Origin: an uncultured Thalassolituus sp.
Lineage (GTDB): Bacteria > Pseudomonadota > Gammaproteobacteria > Pseudomonadales > Oceanobacteraceae
DNA length: 64,000 bases
Direction of reading: 5' to 3'
Assembly: GCF_950066645.1 (NCBI RefSeq)
Contig: NZ_CATMFB010000001.1
Coordinates: forward strand, 248,001 to 312,000
This document shows, in pieces, positions 40,354-50,448 of this stretch (positions are counted from its first letter, which is position 1; the number at the start of each line of letters is the position of its first letter). The position numbers were made by a program, and so were the translations under genes. Below the pieces are notes generated by a model, which worked only from the letters and a program-made list of their open reading frames with translations, was not told the origin of the DNA and searched no databases.

Positions 40354-41574
40354 ATGTTATACGCGATCAATGCCCAGATTATGAATGCCATGCGCCCGGT
40401 CCACGTGGCCGCGCGATTCTCCAGGCAGATGCTGTACCTGCCCTGGCACCCCGCCAACTACAGCTGGTCCATGCGGACAGCCCGCGCCTCGCTGGAGTTG
40501 ATGGAACGCCTCACCGATTTTTACGAAAAGCCGGAGTGGATGCTCGACACCACAGAAATAGATGGCCGGCAGGTGGGAATCGAATACGTCGATGTGATCG
40601 AAAAGCCTTATTGCAACCTTGTTCATTTCCGGCGCCGCAAGCGTGGACTGGAGCAGCCTAAGGTGTTGATTGTTGCGCCCTTGTCGGGGCACTTTTCAAC
40701 TCTGCTGCGGGGGACTGTGCGGGAGTTTCTGCCGGACCATGAGGTGTACATTACCGATTGGCTGAATGCCCGCGATGTGCCTATGTCGAAGGGAGAGTTC
40801 AGCTTTAATAATTACGTCGACTACCTGCTTGAATTTATGGAATTTCTCGGCCCGGATACGCATGTAATGGCGGTGTGTCAGCCCTGTGTTCCGGCGCTGG
40901 TCGCAGCGTCTTATATCGCTCAGAATAAACTCGACTTTATGCCCAGAAGCATGACCCTGATGGGCGGGCCGATTGATGTGCGTATCAGCCCGACCGAGGT
41001 GAATGATTATGCTACGGGCAAAGATCTCGAATGGTTCCAGGACAACGTGATCTGTCACGTGCCGGATGGTTTTCCCGGTCGCGGCCAGTTGGTCTATCCG
41101 GGCTTCATCCAGTTGTCTGGCTTTATGTCGATGAACATGGACACCCATGTGAACAAGCACTTCAAATTCTTTGCTGATCTGATCAGGGGGGATGGTGACA
41201 GTGCTGAGGCACACCGTGAGTTTTATAACGAATACCTAGCGGTTATGGATATGCCGGCGCGCTATTATCTCGATACTATCCGTCGGGTATTCCTTGAATA
41301 TCAGCTGCCTCGCGGCGAAATGAAATATCGGGGTGAGAAGGTTGATCTGAAAGCCATTGAAAGCATGGCGCTGATGACGATTGAAGGTGAGCTGGATGAT
41401 ATTACCGGTCGTGGGCAGACGTCCTGTGCACTGGATCTCTGCAGTGGTATTCCGAAGAGTCGCAAGCAGCATCTGGAAGAACCGGAAGTCGGGCATTACG
41501 GCATCTTTAATGGACGTAAATTCCGCGAGAGTATTGCGCCCCAGATCAAAGACTTTATGAAGAAAATGTCCTGA
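40354..41574 (+). CDS. phaZ: intracellular polyhydroxyalkanoate depolymerase (PhaZ)
   Basis: VLIVAPLSGHFSTLLRGTV, DWLNARDVP, CQPCVPALVA lipase-box-like motif, VGHYGIFNGRKFRE. Confidence 0.88.
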   Translation: MLYAINAQIMNAMRPVHVAARFSRQMLYLPWHPANYSWSMRTARASLELMERLTDFYEKPEWMLDTTEIDGRQVGIEYVDVIEKPYCNLVHFRRRKRGLEQPKVLIVAPLSGHFSTLLRGTVREFLPDHEVYITDWLNARDVPMSKGEFSFNNYVDYLLEFMEFLGPDTHVMAVCQPCVPALVAASYIAQNKLDFMPRSMTLMGGPIDVRISPTEVNDYATGKDLEWFQDNVICHVPDGFPGRGQLVYPGFIQLSGFMSMNMDTHVNKHFKFFADLIRGDGDSAEAHREFYNEYLAVMDMPARYYLDTIRRVFLEYQLPRGEMKYRGEKVDLKAIESMALMTIEGELDDITGRGQTSCALDLCSGIPKSRKQHLEEPEVGHYGIFNGRKFRESIAPQIKDFMKKMS

Positions 41575-41645
41575 CCCCGCAGGAAGGCTGCGCACTGCAG
41601 CCTTCCCTGCTACCATCGCTCCGATATCTCTGATCCTGCCTTTTT

Positions 41646-42962
41646 ATGTCGAAGCAAACTCTTACCGAAGACATCTACGAAAAACTGGTCAACACCGAGG
41701 ATGCGCGCGCCTGTAAGGCGATTCCGGAAGAGGCCTGTCGCGAAGTTCCCGGGAATTTTCTGCGTACCCTGATCAGCTCGTTTCTGTCGAAGCTGGGAGA
41801 TGCGCTGGTTAACCCTAAAATCACTTTGCCCTGGCTCATGCAATCGCTGGGGGCGCCATTATGGATGCTTGGCTGGTTAGTGCCCATCCGTGAGTCGGGC
41901 TCTATGTTGCCGCAGCTGGCGATTGCCAGTGCAGTGCGGCGGCTGGCCATCCGTAAATGGGTCTGGGTGCTGGGCAGTGTCCTGCAGGCTGTTGCGATCG
42001 CTTTCATTGCTGTGGTGGCCTATACCCTTGACGGGAGCAGTGCTGGGTGGGCAATTCTTGGGCTGCTGGTTGTCTTCAGCCTTGCCCGGGGGCTCAGCTC
42101 TGTCTCATCTAAGGATGTGCTGGGTAAAACCATCCCGAAACAACGGCGTGGGTCACTGAATGGCTGGGCGGAGAGTGGCGCTGGCTTGATCACTCTGGTG
42201 GTGGCCGCATTGTTGATGTCAGGATTGAGTACCGAAGGCAGTCGCGATCTCTACGCCGCGGGCTTTGGTCTGGCCGCCCTTTGCTGGTTACTGGCGGGGG
42301 GAATTTTCTCAGGTATTAAGGAGTTTCCGGGTGAAACCGACGGAGGGCGCAATGGCCTGAAGGAGGCATTGGGGCGTGTGGGCTTACTCAGAACGGATGC
42401 GGCGTTCCGCCACTTTCTGCTGACCCGCGCGCTTATGCTGTGCTCTGCGCTGGCGGCTCCGTTTATGGTGGTACTGGCACAACAGGAAATGGAGGCAGCT
42501 CTCAGTCTTCTGGCCCTGTTTATGGCGGCCAGTGGTCTGGCCAGTCTCGTTTCGGGGCGCTTCTGGGGACGCTTTGCAGATACCTCCAGTCGCCGGGTGA
42601 TGGTGTCGTCAGGCCTGATGACCGCAGGGACCGGCCTTCTCGTCTGTCTGATTACCTGGTTTGCCCGTGACTGGCTGTCCGTGATCTGGGTATTACCTGT
42701 ACTGTATTTTCTGCTCAGTATTGCGCATCAGGGGGTGCGTCTCGGGCGTAAAACTTACGTCGTCAATATGGCCGAGGGCAATCGCCGTACCGATTACGTC
42801 TCGGTGGGCAATACTCTGATTGGTGTGATTCTTCTGCTGATGGGCTTTATCAGTGCGCTGGAGCCCTGGATCGGTATCAGCGGTGTGATTCTGGTGTTGT
42901 CCCTGATGGGCCTGGCAGGCAGCCTGATGGCGAGCCGCCTGCCAGAGGTCGAGCAGGACTGA
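41646..42962 (+). CDS. MFS transporter
   Basis: 438 aa, about 10-12 hydrophobic segments; VSSKDVLGKTIPKQRRGSLNG. Confidence 0.75.
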   Translation: MSKQTLTEDIYEKLVNTEDARACKAIPEEACREVPGNFLRTLISSFLSKLGDALVNPKITLPWLMQSLGAPLWMLGWLVPIRESGSMLPQLAIASAVRRLAIRKWVWVLGSVLQAVAIAFIAVVAYTLDGSSAGWAILGLLVVFSLARGLSSVSSKDVLGKTIPKQRRGSLNGWAESGAGLITLVVAALLMSGLSTEGSRDLYAAGFGLAALCWLLAGGIFSGIKEFPGETDGGRNGLKEALGRVGLLRTDAAFRHFLLTRALMLCSALAAPFMVVLAQQEMEAALSLLALFMAASGLASLVSGRFWGRFADTSSRRVMVSSGLMTAGTGLLVCLITWFARDWLSVIWVLPVLYFLLSIAHQGVRLGRKTYVVNMAEGNRRTDYVSVGNTLIGVILLLMGFISALEPWIGISGVILVLSLMGLAGSLMASRLPEVEQD

Positions 42963-42963
42963 T

Positions 42964-44625
42964 TCAGTCTTTGATCAGGTAGTTGATGTATTCATCGCGC
43001 AGGGTGCGTTTCTGAAGTTTGCCGGTTGCTGTGTGGGGGAGATCATCAACGATAAGAATGTCGTCGGGCATCCACCACTTAGCGATCTTGCCCTCCAGGT
43101 AACCGTAAACACTCTCTTTGGAGACTTCCTTACCCGCCACCGGAACGACGAACAGCAGCGGGCGCTCGTCCCATTTCGGATGCTTCACCCCAATCACACA
43201 GGCTTCCGCCAGGTCAGGGTGACCTACGGCGGCATTTTCGAGGTCAATGGACGAAATCCATTCACCGCCGGACTTCACCACGTCTTTTGCCCGGTCGACA
43301 ATCTGCAGGTAACTGCCGGGATCGATCACGGCAATATCGCCGGTATCAAACCACTGACGCCCCTCTGAGTCGGTGAAAAAGGCATCGGGCTTATCGGTTT
43401 TGTAGTAACCGCTCAGTACCCAGGGCCCGCGGACTCTGAGATAGCCCCGGCTGGTGCCATCGTGTGGTAATGCCTTGCCGTCGTCGTCAAAAATTTCCAG
43501 CTCGATGCCGAACATGGGCTTTCCGGCGGTGGTCTGTATGCGATAGCGTTCTTCGTCACTCATACCGCTCATCGCTTTGGTGGGAGCGCCGAGCGTGGCA
43601 AGTGGTGACGTTTCGGTCATCCCCCAGATGGGTAGCAGGTAAATACCGAAATCCTTGTCGAGGGTCTCGACCAGTGAGCGGGGCGACGCAGAACCGCCGA
43701 CGCCGACGGTTTTTACGGAAGGAATTCTCAGGTCATTGGCCTTCAGATAATCCACGAGGCGCAACCACACCGTAGGAACTCCCAACATAAGATCCACCTG
43801 TGCGAGGTCAATCAGTTCGTACAGATCCGGGCCATCCATCCCATCGCCAGGCAGAACCAGACTGGCCCCCGACATCGGGGCGATGTACGGCATCCCCCAG
43901 GCACAGACGTGATACATGGGCACAACGGGCATCACGACGCTGTCCTGTCCGACACTGAGCGCATCCGGATTGCGGCTGGCGTAGGCGTGCAGCACAGTCG
44001 ACGCATGAGAGTAGAGTACGCCTTTCGGATTTCCTGTGGTTCCCGAGGTGTAACACAGGCAGGCAGCTGTATCAGCCGGAAACTCAGGCCAGTCGAAGAT
44101 ATCTGGCTGTGCTGCCAGCAGCGTTTCGTAATTGTGGACGTTGGGCAGACTGGTGTCGGGCATCTGCTCCGGGGCGATCATCACGATAAAGCCTTTTACC
44201 GAGGTCAGCCTGTCGGCTACCGGTTCAAGCAGCGGAACAAAACACGCGTCGACGAACACGTAGCAGTCTTCCGCATGGTTGATGATGTATTCCACCTGTT
44301 CGGCATAGAGGCGGGGGTTCACCGTGTGGCAGATGGCGCCGATCCCTGAAATCCCGTAATAACACTCAAAATGGCGATAGCCGTTCCAGGCCAGAGTCGC
44401 GACCCGGTCGCCCGGCTGGACACCCAGAGAGATCAGACAGTGAGCCAGTTGCTTGCTGCGGCGCAGAGCTTCGCGGTAGGTGTATCTGTGAATATCGCCT
44501 TCCAGCCGGCGGCTGATTATTTCTGCATTGCCGTGGTGGGCGGCCGCGTACTCAAGCAGGTCACTGATCAGCAGAGGCTGCGTCATCATCTGTCCGTTCA
44601 TCACGCTGGTCGTCATGGCCGTCAT
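42964..44625 (-). CDS. medium/long-chain acyl-CoA synthetase (AMP-binding)
   Basis: CYTSGTTGNPKGVLYSHAS, WGMTETSPLATLG, FDTGDIAVIDPGSYLQIVDRAKDVVKSGGEWISS, HTATGKLQKRTLR. Confidence 0.93.
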   Translation of the reverse strand: MTAMTTSVMNGQMMTQPLLISDLLEYAAAHHGNAEIISRRLEGDIHRYTYREALRRSKQLAHCLISLGVQPGDRVATLAWNGYRHFECYYGISGIGAICHTVNPRLYAEQVEYIINHAEDCYVFVDACFVPLLEPVADRLTSVKGFIVMIAPEQMPDTSLPNVHNYETLLAAQPDIFDWPEFPADTAACLCYTSGTTGNPKGVLYSHASTVLHAYASRNPDALSVGQDSVVMPVVPMYHVCAWGMPYIAPMSGASLVLPGDGMDGPDLYELIDLAQVDLMLGVPTVWLRLVDYLKANDLRIPSVKTVGVGGSASPRSLVETLDKDFGIYLLPIWGMTETSPLATLGAPTKAMSGMSDEERYRIQTTAGKPMFGIELEIFDDDGKALPHDGTSRGYLRVRGPWVLSGYYKTDKPDAFFTDSEGRQWFDTGDIAVIDPGSYLQIVDRAKDVVKSGGEWISSIDLENAAVGHPDLAEACVIGVKHPKWDERPLLFVVPVAGKEVSKESVYGYLEGKIAKWWMPDDILIVDDLPHTATGKLQKRTLRDEYINYLIKD

Positions 44626-44819
44626 CCTTCACAAAGTGGTCGGTTCAGATTAAGAGCAGTTTTGACAGTCCGCCACTGCAAACGTGCAGTTTGTTAGGCA
44701 ATTTCATCAGACTGGTATTTCCTCAGGCGTACGGCTAAGGTTCACTCTTCTCAGGATGATCTGAATGGCGCTGGTTGACCGTACAGAGAATCGTCAGATT
44801 GAATTACCGGGACCCCTGC

Positions 44820-45386
44820 ATGAATTACCTGATTTCAGGTCTGCTTCTGTTCGTTGTGCTTCACTCTCTTCGGATCGTTGTACCCTCATTTCGCGACCGG
44901 CTGATCGCAGGGCTTGGCAAACCGCTCTGGTTCAGTATTCACGGTGTATTGTCACTGGTCAGTCTCTGGTTAATTGCTGCAGGTTACGGGGAAAGCCGCC
45001 AGTCTCCGTTGTGGATATGGTTTCCACCGCTGTGGCTGAATCACGTCACGCTTCTGCTGATGCTTGTTTCATTTGTCTATTTAGTCGGAGGGCTGGTGCC
45101 AGGCTCTCATATACGGCGTTTTGTCCGCGCGCCGGTTACCTTCGGGGTGATTCTCTGGAGTACGGCTCATCTGCTGAGTAATCCCACAACTGCGGACATG
45201 TTGCTGTTCGGGACGTTCTTTGTCTGGGCACTGCTGCTGCAGCGCCACGTGCTCAGCCGGCCACACGAGCCAGCGTCAGCGACTCTTTCGCGCACTCTGC
45301 TTGCGTTGGCAGGCGCATTGGCAGCCTATCTTCTGGTGTTGTTCTGGCTTCATTCCGCCCTCATCGGTGTCAGTCCTTTGTCGTGA
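44820..45386 (+). CDS. NnrU family membrane protein
   Basis: LLLFVVLHSLRIVVPSFRDRL...RFVRAPVTFGVILWSTAHLLSNPTTADMLLFGTFFVWALL. Confidence 0.8.
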   Translation: MNYLISGLLLFVVLHSLRIVVPSFRDRLIAGLGKPLWFSIHGVLSLVSLWLIAAGYGESRQSPLWIWFPPLWLNHVTLLLMLVSFVYLVGGLVPGSHIRRFVRAPVTFGVILWSTAHLLSNPTTADMLLFGTFFVWALLLQRHVLSRPHEPASATLSRTLLALAGALAAYLLVLFWLHSALIGVSPLS

Positions 45387-45435
45387 TTGCATAGATCCGG
45401 CCACCAATAGGACACTTCAGGACAGAATAGTGACG

Positions 45436-45477
45436 CGGAATCACCTGTTATCAGACAGGTGTACAGTTATTATTCCG
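45436..45477. other. nested inverted repeats CGGAAT-CACCTGT-TATCAG-ACAGGTG-(10 nt)-ATTCCG
   Basis: 7-bp perfect inner stem and 6-bp perfect outer stem, read directly. Confidence 0.65.
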
Positions 45478-45507
45478 GCCTTAACAGACAACAGGCCAGA
45501 TGTTCCG

Positions 45508-46026
45508 ATGAAATGGATTTACTCCTTACTGCTGGTGGTCAGCATGACCGTGATGACCGCTTCTGCTGATAATGCTGAGCTGGAGTCCTCGGGGTGTGCG
45601 CATATGTTGGCGACTCTGCTGAACGAGCGGGCCGGTCAGGCGCTGACCGAGGCGGATGCGTTCTGGCTGTTACTGTTAAACGGTGACGTGCAGAAAATTG
45701 CTGAAAGTAATGGCTTCAGCCTGATGGATATCCGCCTGGCGGCGAAGGCCGTGGGGGTTGAAGCACGTGCTTACCGTTCTGATGATTTGCTGCTGGATCT
45801 GGCCGAGCGTACCCGTGTTCAGAATGATGGTCCGTACCTGTTATTGCAGGACCGTACCGACGGAGCTGACCGGTTTATGCTGTACGACGGTGAAGAGGAC
45901 GGTTATGTCTGGCTGCGGGACCCGTTTGCCGGAAAGGTGAGAGTGCCAGCGAGTGAATTTAACGGTCTCTTTGTGCCGTATGTCGTCATTATTGAAGAGC
46001 AGAGCCCGGGATTCTCCGGGCTCTGA
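45508..46026 (+). CDS. secreted peptidase C39-like protein, possibly catalytically inactive
   Basis: Signal peptide; C39-like C..MLATLLN, NGFSLMDIRLAAKAVGVEARAYR, GYVWLRDPFAGKVRVPASEF; expected catalytic His region reads DRFMLYDG. Confidence 0.55.
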   Translation: MKWIYSLLLVVSMTVMTASADNAELESSGCAHMLATLLNERAGQALTEADAFWLLLLNGDVQKIAESNGFSLMDIRLAAKAVGVEARAYRSDDLLLDLAERTRVQNDGPYLLLQDRTDGADRFMLYDGEEDGYVWLRDPFAGKVRVPASEFNGLFVPYVVIIEEQSPGFSGL

Positions 46027-46031
46027 CGCCA

Positions 46032-47210
46032 TCAGCGCTCGACTGCGAGCGCGACGCCCATGCCACCACCGATACAGAGTGTGGCCAGTCCCTTCGAGAC
46101 ATCCCGTTTTGCCATTTCGTGCAGGAGTGTGACCAGAATACGGCAGCCAGACGCGCCAATCGGGTGACCGAGCGCGATGGCTCCACCGTTGACGTTGATT
46201 CTGTCGGCGTCCCATTCGAGCCCTTTGTTGACCGACAGGGCCTGAACGGCAAAGGCTTCGTTTGCTTCTATCAGATCCAGATCGGCGACCGACCAGCCTG
46301 CTTTGGCCAGACATTTCTTCGTTGCCGGAATTGGGCCTGTGCCCATTATCCGTGGCTCGACCCCTGCGTTTGCATAGCCCCGGATGGTAGCCATGACCGG
46401 CAGGCCAAGCTCATCCGCTTTGGTTTTGCTCATCAGCATCACAGCCGCCGCGCCGTCATTCAGAGATGACGCATTGCCGGCGGTGACGCTGCCGTCTTTC
46501 TTGAACGCCGGGCGCATACCGGCGAGCTTCTCAGCGGTGGTGCCTGCGCGGGGATTTTCATCGGTGACAAAGATCAGTGGATCGCCTTTGCGCTGCGGGA
46601 TTTCCACGGGGGTGATTTCATCTGTGAAGCGCCCACTTTCAATGGCACTGATGGCTTTGCTCTGTGAAGCGGCGGCAAATGCATCCTGAGCTTCGCGGCT
46701 GATGTCGTAATCGCAGGCGATATTTTCGGCAGTGATGCCCATGTGGTAATCATTGAAGGCATCCCAGAGACCGTCGACGATCATTGTGTCGACCATAGTG
46801 ATCGGTCCCATGCGCTGCCCGTTACGGGAACCCGGCATCGCGTGCGGTGCATTCGACATTGATTCCTGACCGCCTGCGATAACGACATCCGCGTCGCCAC
46901 AGGCAATTGCCTGAGCTGCGAGGTGAACGGCTTTCAGGCCGGAGCCACATACTTTGTTAATGGTCATCGCAGGAACACTCGCTGGCAGCCCTGCTTTGAT
47001 GGCCGCCTGACGCGCCGGGTTCTGCCCGCTCGCGGCCGTAAGTACCTGCCCCATCAACACTTCACCGACCAATGCGGGGTCTATGCCGGTTTTTTTCAGC
47101 AGAGAATTGATAACAACAGAGCCCAGCTCGACAGCAGAAAGCGGGGCAAGTGAACCCCCGAAGCTGCCGATGGCAGTCCGGGTCGCAGCAACAATAACGA
47201 CGTCAGTCAT
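46032..47210 (-). CDS. acetyl-CoA C-acetyltransferase (thiolase)
   Basis: [69 protein letters not shown]. Confidence 0.96.
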   Translation of the reverse strand: MTDVVIVAATRTAIGSFGGSLAPLSAVELGSVVINSLLKKTGIDPALVGEVLMGQVLTAASGQNPARQAAIKAGLPASVPAMTINKVCGSGLKAVHLAAQAIACGDADVVIAGGQESMSNAPHAMPGSRNGQRMGPITMVDTMIVDGLWDAFNDYHMGITAENIACDYDISREAQDAFAAASQSKAISAIESGRFTDEITPVEIPQRKGDPLIFVTDENPRAGTTAEKLAGMRPAFKKDGSVTAGNASSLNDGAAAVMLMSKTKADELGLPVMATIRGYANAGVEPRIMGTGPIPATKKCLAKAGWSVADLDLIEANEAFAVQALSVNKGLEWDADRINVNGGAIALGHPIGASGCRILVTLLHEMAKRDVSKGLATLCIGGGMGVALAVER

Positions 47211-47263
47211 GGAGGTCTCCAGTCTTTTCAGGTTATGACGTTCAGATTGACCGGCAGCTGCCC

Positions 47264-47755
47264 TCACGCATCAGGTGCGTGACGGTCAAGCTGGCCAAGA
47301 TCAAGAACAGGTGATGCATCAATATGCTGAGCATCCATCATATAGGCCACCCGCTCCAGGGATGCGAGAATCATACTCTGTTCCCAGTCACGGAGGTCCT
47401 GAAACTGCTGTACGAAGCTGTCCTGAAGTGGCTTCGGAGCATCAAGCAGGGCCTGATGCGCGTCGTCGGTCAGGTATACGTATACCTTGCGTTTGTCTGT
47501 GCTGCCACGTTCGCGCTTAACAAAGTTACGTTTCTCCAGTCTGTCGATGATGGTGGTCACCGTTGCCTGGGAAAGGCTCACTTTTGTCGCGATCTCACCA
47601 ACCGTGAGTTCTTCATGGCGTTGCAGTGTCTGCAATACCAGAAGTTGCGGAGACGTCAGCCCGGCGGTCTTGCTTAACTGGCGGGAGTGCAGATCTGTTG
47701 CACGGATAATCCGGCGCAGGGCAATCAGCACTTCTTCATAGCGATTAATACTCAT
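47264..47755 (-). CDS. ectR: MarR-family regulator of ectoine genes (EctR-like)
   Basis: MarR wHTH ([47 protein letters not shown]), divergent from ectABC. Confidence 0.88.
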   Translation of the reverse strand: MSINRYEEVLIALRRIIRATDLHSRQLSKTAGLTSPQLLVLQTLQRHEELTVGEIATKVSLSQATVTTIIDRLEKRNFVKRERGSTDKRKVYVYLTDDAHQALLDAPKPLQDSFVQQFQDLRDWEQSMILASLERVAYMMDAQHIDASPVLDLGQLDRHAPDA

Positions 47756-47995
47756 TCTCTGTCTGCTGTCAGTCTTTTTGGGTAACTCCGTTATTTTACC
47801 TCTTTCCTGATATTTAGAGTACGAAATATTCATCGGGCCTCATTCTGGGGCTGCCCCCAAGGTTGTTGTGCGGATTATCATTTAGATCTCTATATATATT
47901 TCACACACATTCTGGACAATATGTAAACAAATTGTTCGATTGATGCTCATAACCCAGCGGATTGTTAGACTTTGGTAGCAGTGAATTATTTAGGG

Positions 47996-48034
47996 TTGTA
48001 AATAAATTGCTTCGAACTATAATATTTAGAGTTC
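47996..48034 (+). promoter_or_regulatory. putative ectA promoter (TTGTAA-N16-TATAAT) with an imperfect palindrome over the -10 box
   Basis: TTGTAA 47996-48001, TATAAT 48018-48023, inverted repeat GAACT...AGTTC 48014-48034. Confidence 0.6.
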
Positions 48035-48098
48035 AAACTAATTGACTACAGAGACGTAATGGCAATCGTTTTGTCGGTACGCGTACTCTGACGGAGAA

Positions 48099-48626
48099 AT
48101 GAATCAGATTCTGGCGCAGGCAGCGCCCAATGATACTGACCAGTCACAACGCATCCTTACTCTTCGCAAGCCCAATCCGGAAGACGGTGCGGGTGTTCAC
48201 GCTCTGATTGAGCGTTGTAAGCCTCTCGATACCAACTCAATGTACTGCAACCTGCTGCAGTGCTCGCACTTCCGCAACACGTCTGTTCTGGCGGAAGAGA
48301 AGGGCAATCTGGTTGGGTTTATTTCTGGATACCTGCTCCCTGAGCAGCCAGATACTTTATTCGTCTGGCAAGTGGCGGTGAGTGAAGAGGCTCGCGGACT
48401 TGGACTGGCCAGTCGCATGCTGAAAGAACTGGTTCAACGTCTTGCTCCAGGTGTCAGACACCTGCACACCAGTATCACTCCAGGCAATGAGGCGTCGTGG
48501 AACACGTTCCGCCGACTGGCCCGTGACCTGGAGGCCCCTCTGAATGAAAGGGTTATGTTCGATAAAGAACAACACTTCGATAGCCAGCACGACACAGAAA
48601 TGCTGGTTCACATCGGTCCTTTCTGA
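48099..48626 (+). CDS. ectA: L-2,4-diaminobutyric acid acetyltransferase
   Basis: LRKPNPEDGAGVHALIERCKPLDTNSMYCNLLQCSHF; VAVSEEARGLGLASRML; upstream of ectB. Confidence 0.96.
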   Translation: MNQILAQAAPNDTDQSQRILTLRKPNPEDGAGVHALIERCKPLDTNSMYCNLLQCSHFRNTSVLAEEKGNLVGFISGYLLPEQPDTLFVWQVAVSEEARGLGLASRMLKELVQRLAPGVRHLHTSITPGNEASWNTFRRLARDLEAPLNERVMFDKEQHFDSQHDTEMLVHIGPF

Positions 48627-48690
48627 TTTCTGCCACAGCACCCGGCAAACACACACACATATTTAAAAACGACAACCGAGGAACATTAAC

Positions 48691-49956
48691 ATGGGCATTT
48701 TTAAAGACCTTGAATCTAACGTACGAGGTTACTGTCGTTCATTTCCGGTAACTTTTACCAAAGCACAGAATGCAACCCTGACCGACAGCGAAGGCAATCA
48801 GTACATCGATTTTCTGGGTGGTGCTGGCACACTGAACTACGGTCACAACAACCCGGCTTTCAAAGACGCGCTGATCGATTACATTCAGTCAGACGGCATG
48901 ACGCACGGCCTGGACATGCACACGGAAGCTAAGGCGGCATTCCTTGAGACCTTCCGCGATCTGATTCTGGCGCCGCGTAACATGGACTATAAGGTTCAGT
49001 TCACAGGCCCGACTGGGACTAACGCGGTTGAAGCAGCACTGAAAATCGCCCGTAAAAATACCGGTCGTCAGACCATTGTGTCTTTCACCAACGGGTTCCA
49101 CGGTGTAACACAGGGCTCTGCAGCTGTTACTGCCAACGGGTATTACAAGAAGGCGAGTGGCCTGCCAACGACGGGTGTGCACTTTATGCCATTCGATGGT
49201 TACCTGGGTGACTTTAATACCCTGACGTATTTCGAAAAAGCGCTGAAGGACAAGTCATCTGGTCTGGGTCATCCAGCGGCGGTGATTGTTGAGTGTATCC
49301 AGGGCGAGGGCGGTCTGAATGTCGCTTCAAAAGAATGGATGCAGGGCCTTCAGGAACTGTGCAAACGCTACGACATGCTGCTGATTGTCGACGATATTCA
49401 GGCAGGTTGTGGTCGTTCAGGTACTTTCTTCAGCTTTGAAGAATTTGGTATCGAGCCAGATGTTATTACGCTGTCAAAATCGCTGAGTGGTTACGGTCTG
49501 CCGATGGCCATCGTGCTGCTGAAAGAAGAACTGGATATCTGGCAGCCAGGCGAACACAACGGGACATTCCGTGGTAACAACCACGCGTTCGTGACGTCGC
49601 GAAAAGCCCTTGAAACTTACTGGTCAGATTATCGTTTTGCTGAAGAAGTTCAGCACAAAGCCAGTGTTATCCGTCGTCGTCTGAAAGAAATTCAGGCCGA
49701 GAATGGCGGCCAGATGAAACACAAAGGTCGTGGCATTATGCAAGGCCTTGAATTCGCTAACGGTGAGATTGCCGGTGCGATTACTGAGCGGGCTTTCGAT
49801 AAAGGTCTGGTGATTGAAACCAGTGGTTCTGACGGCCAGGTTGTGAAGATTCTCGCGCCTCTGACCATTGAAGAAAGCACCCTGAACGCCGGTCTCGATA
49901 TTCTTGAGAAGGTGATCGGTGAAGTAATGGCAGAGCAGGTATCAAAGGCGTCCTGA
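48691..49956 (+). CDS. ectB: diaminobutyrate-2-oxoglutarate transaminase
   Basis: [61 protein letters not shown]. Confidence 0.97.
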   Translation: MGIFKDLESNVRGYCRSFPVTFTKAQNATLTDSEGNQYIDFLGGAGTLNYGHNNPAFKDALIDYIQSDGMTHGLDMHTEAKAAFLETFRDLILAPRNMDYKVQFTGPTGTNAVEAALKIARKNTGRQTIVSFTNGFHGVTQGSAAVTANGYYKKASGLPTTGVHFMPFDGYLGDFNTLTYFEKALKDKSSGLGHPAAVIVECIQGEGGLNVASKEWMQGLQELCKRYDMLLIVDDIQAGCGRSGTFFSFEEFGIEPDVITLSKSLSGYGLPMAIVLLKEELDIWQPGEHNGTFRGNNHAFVTSRKALETYWSDYRFAEEVQHKASVIRRRLKEIQAENGGQMKHKGRGIMQGLEFANGEIAGAITERAFDKGLVIETSGSDGQVVKILAPLTIEESTLNAGLDILEKVIGEVMAEQVSKAS

Positions 49957-50002
49957 ATCCGGACGCCACAGACCGACATTAACGAATTCAGGAAAAAACA
50001 GA

Positions 50003-50401
50003 ATGATTGTAAGAACACTGGAAGAATGTAAGAACAGCGAACGTGCCGTAAATGGTGGTAACTGGGAAAGCGTTCGTATGTTGTTGAAAGACGACAATAT
50101 GGGCTTCTCTTTCCACATCACCACAATTTTTGCAGGTACTGAAACTCCGATTCACTATCAGAATCATCTGGAGTCTGTGTATTGCATGTCAGGCTCAGGC
50201 GAGATTGAAACCTGTGATGACGGTAAGGTATATCAGATTCGTCCGGGAACGCTTTATATTCTGGACAAGCACGATAAACACCTGCTGCGGGCAACAGAAG
50301 ATATGCATATGGCGTGTGTATTTAATCCGCCGCTGAATGGTAAAGAAGTGCATGATGAAAATGGCGTCTATGCACTGGAAGCTGACGCAATTACTGACTG
50401 A
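50003..50401 (+). CDS. ectC: L-ectoine synthase
   Basis: [62 protein letters not shown]. Confidence 0.97.
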   Translation: MIVRTLEECKNSERAVNGGNWESVRMLLKDDNMGFSFHITTIFAGTETPIHYQNHLESVYCMSGSGEIETCDDGKVYQIRPGTLYILDKHDKHLLRATEDMHMACVFNPPLNGKEVHDENGVYALEADAITD

Positions 50402-50448
50402 GTCATCTCTCTGAAAGTCGAAAACTAAAACAAATAAGAGAGGAAAGT

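Noticed and set aside
45406-45415. AATAGGACAC identical to part of the RAYT left-end repeat
   Set aside because: Only 10 bp, with no second unit and no transposase nearby; plausible by chance in 64 kb.
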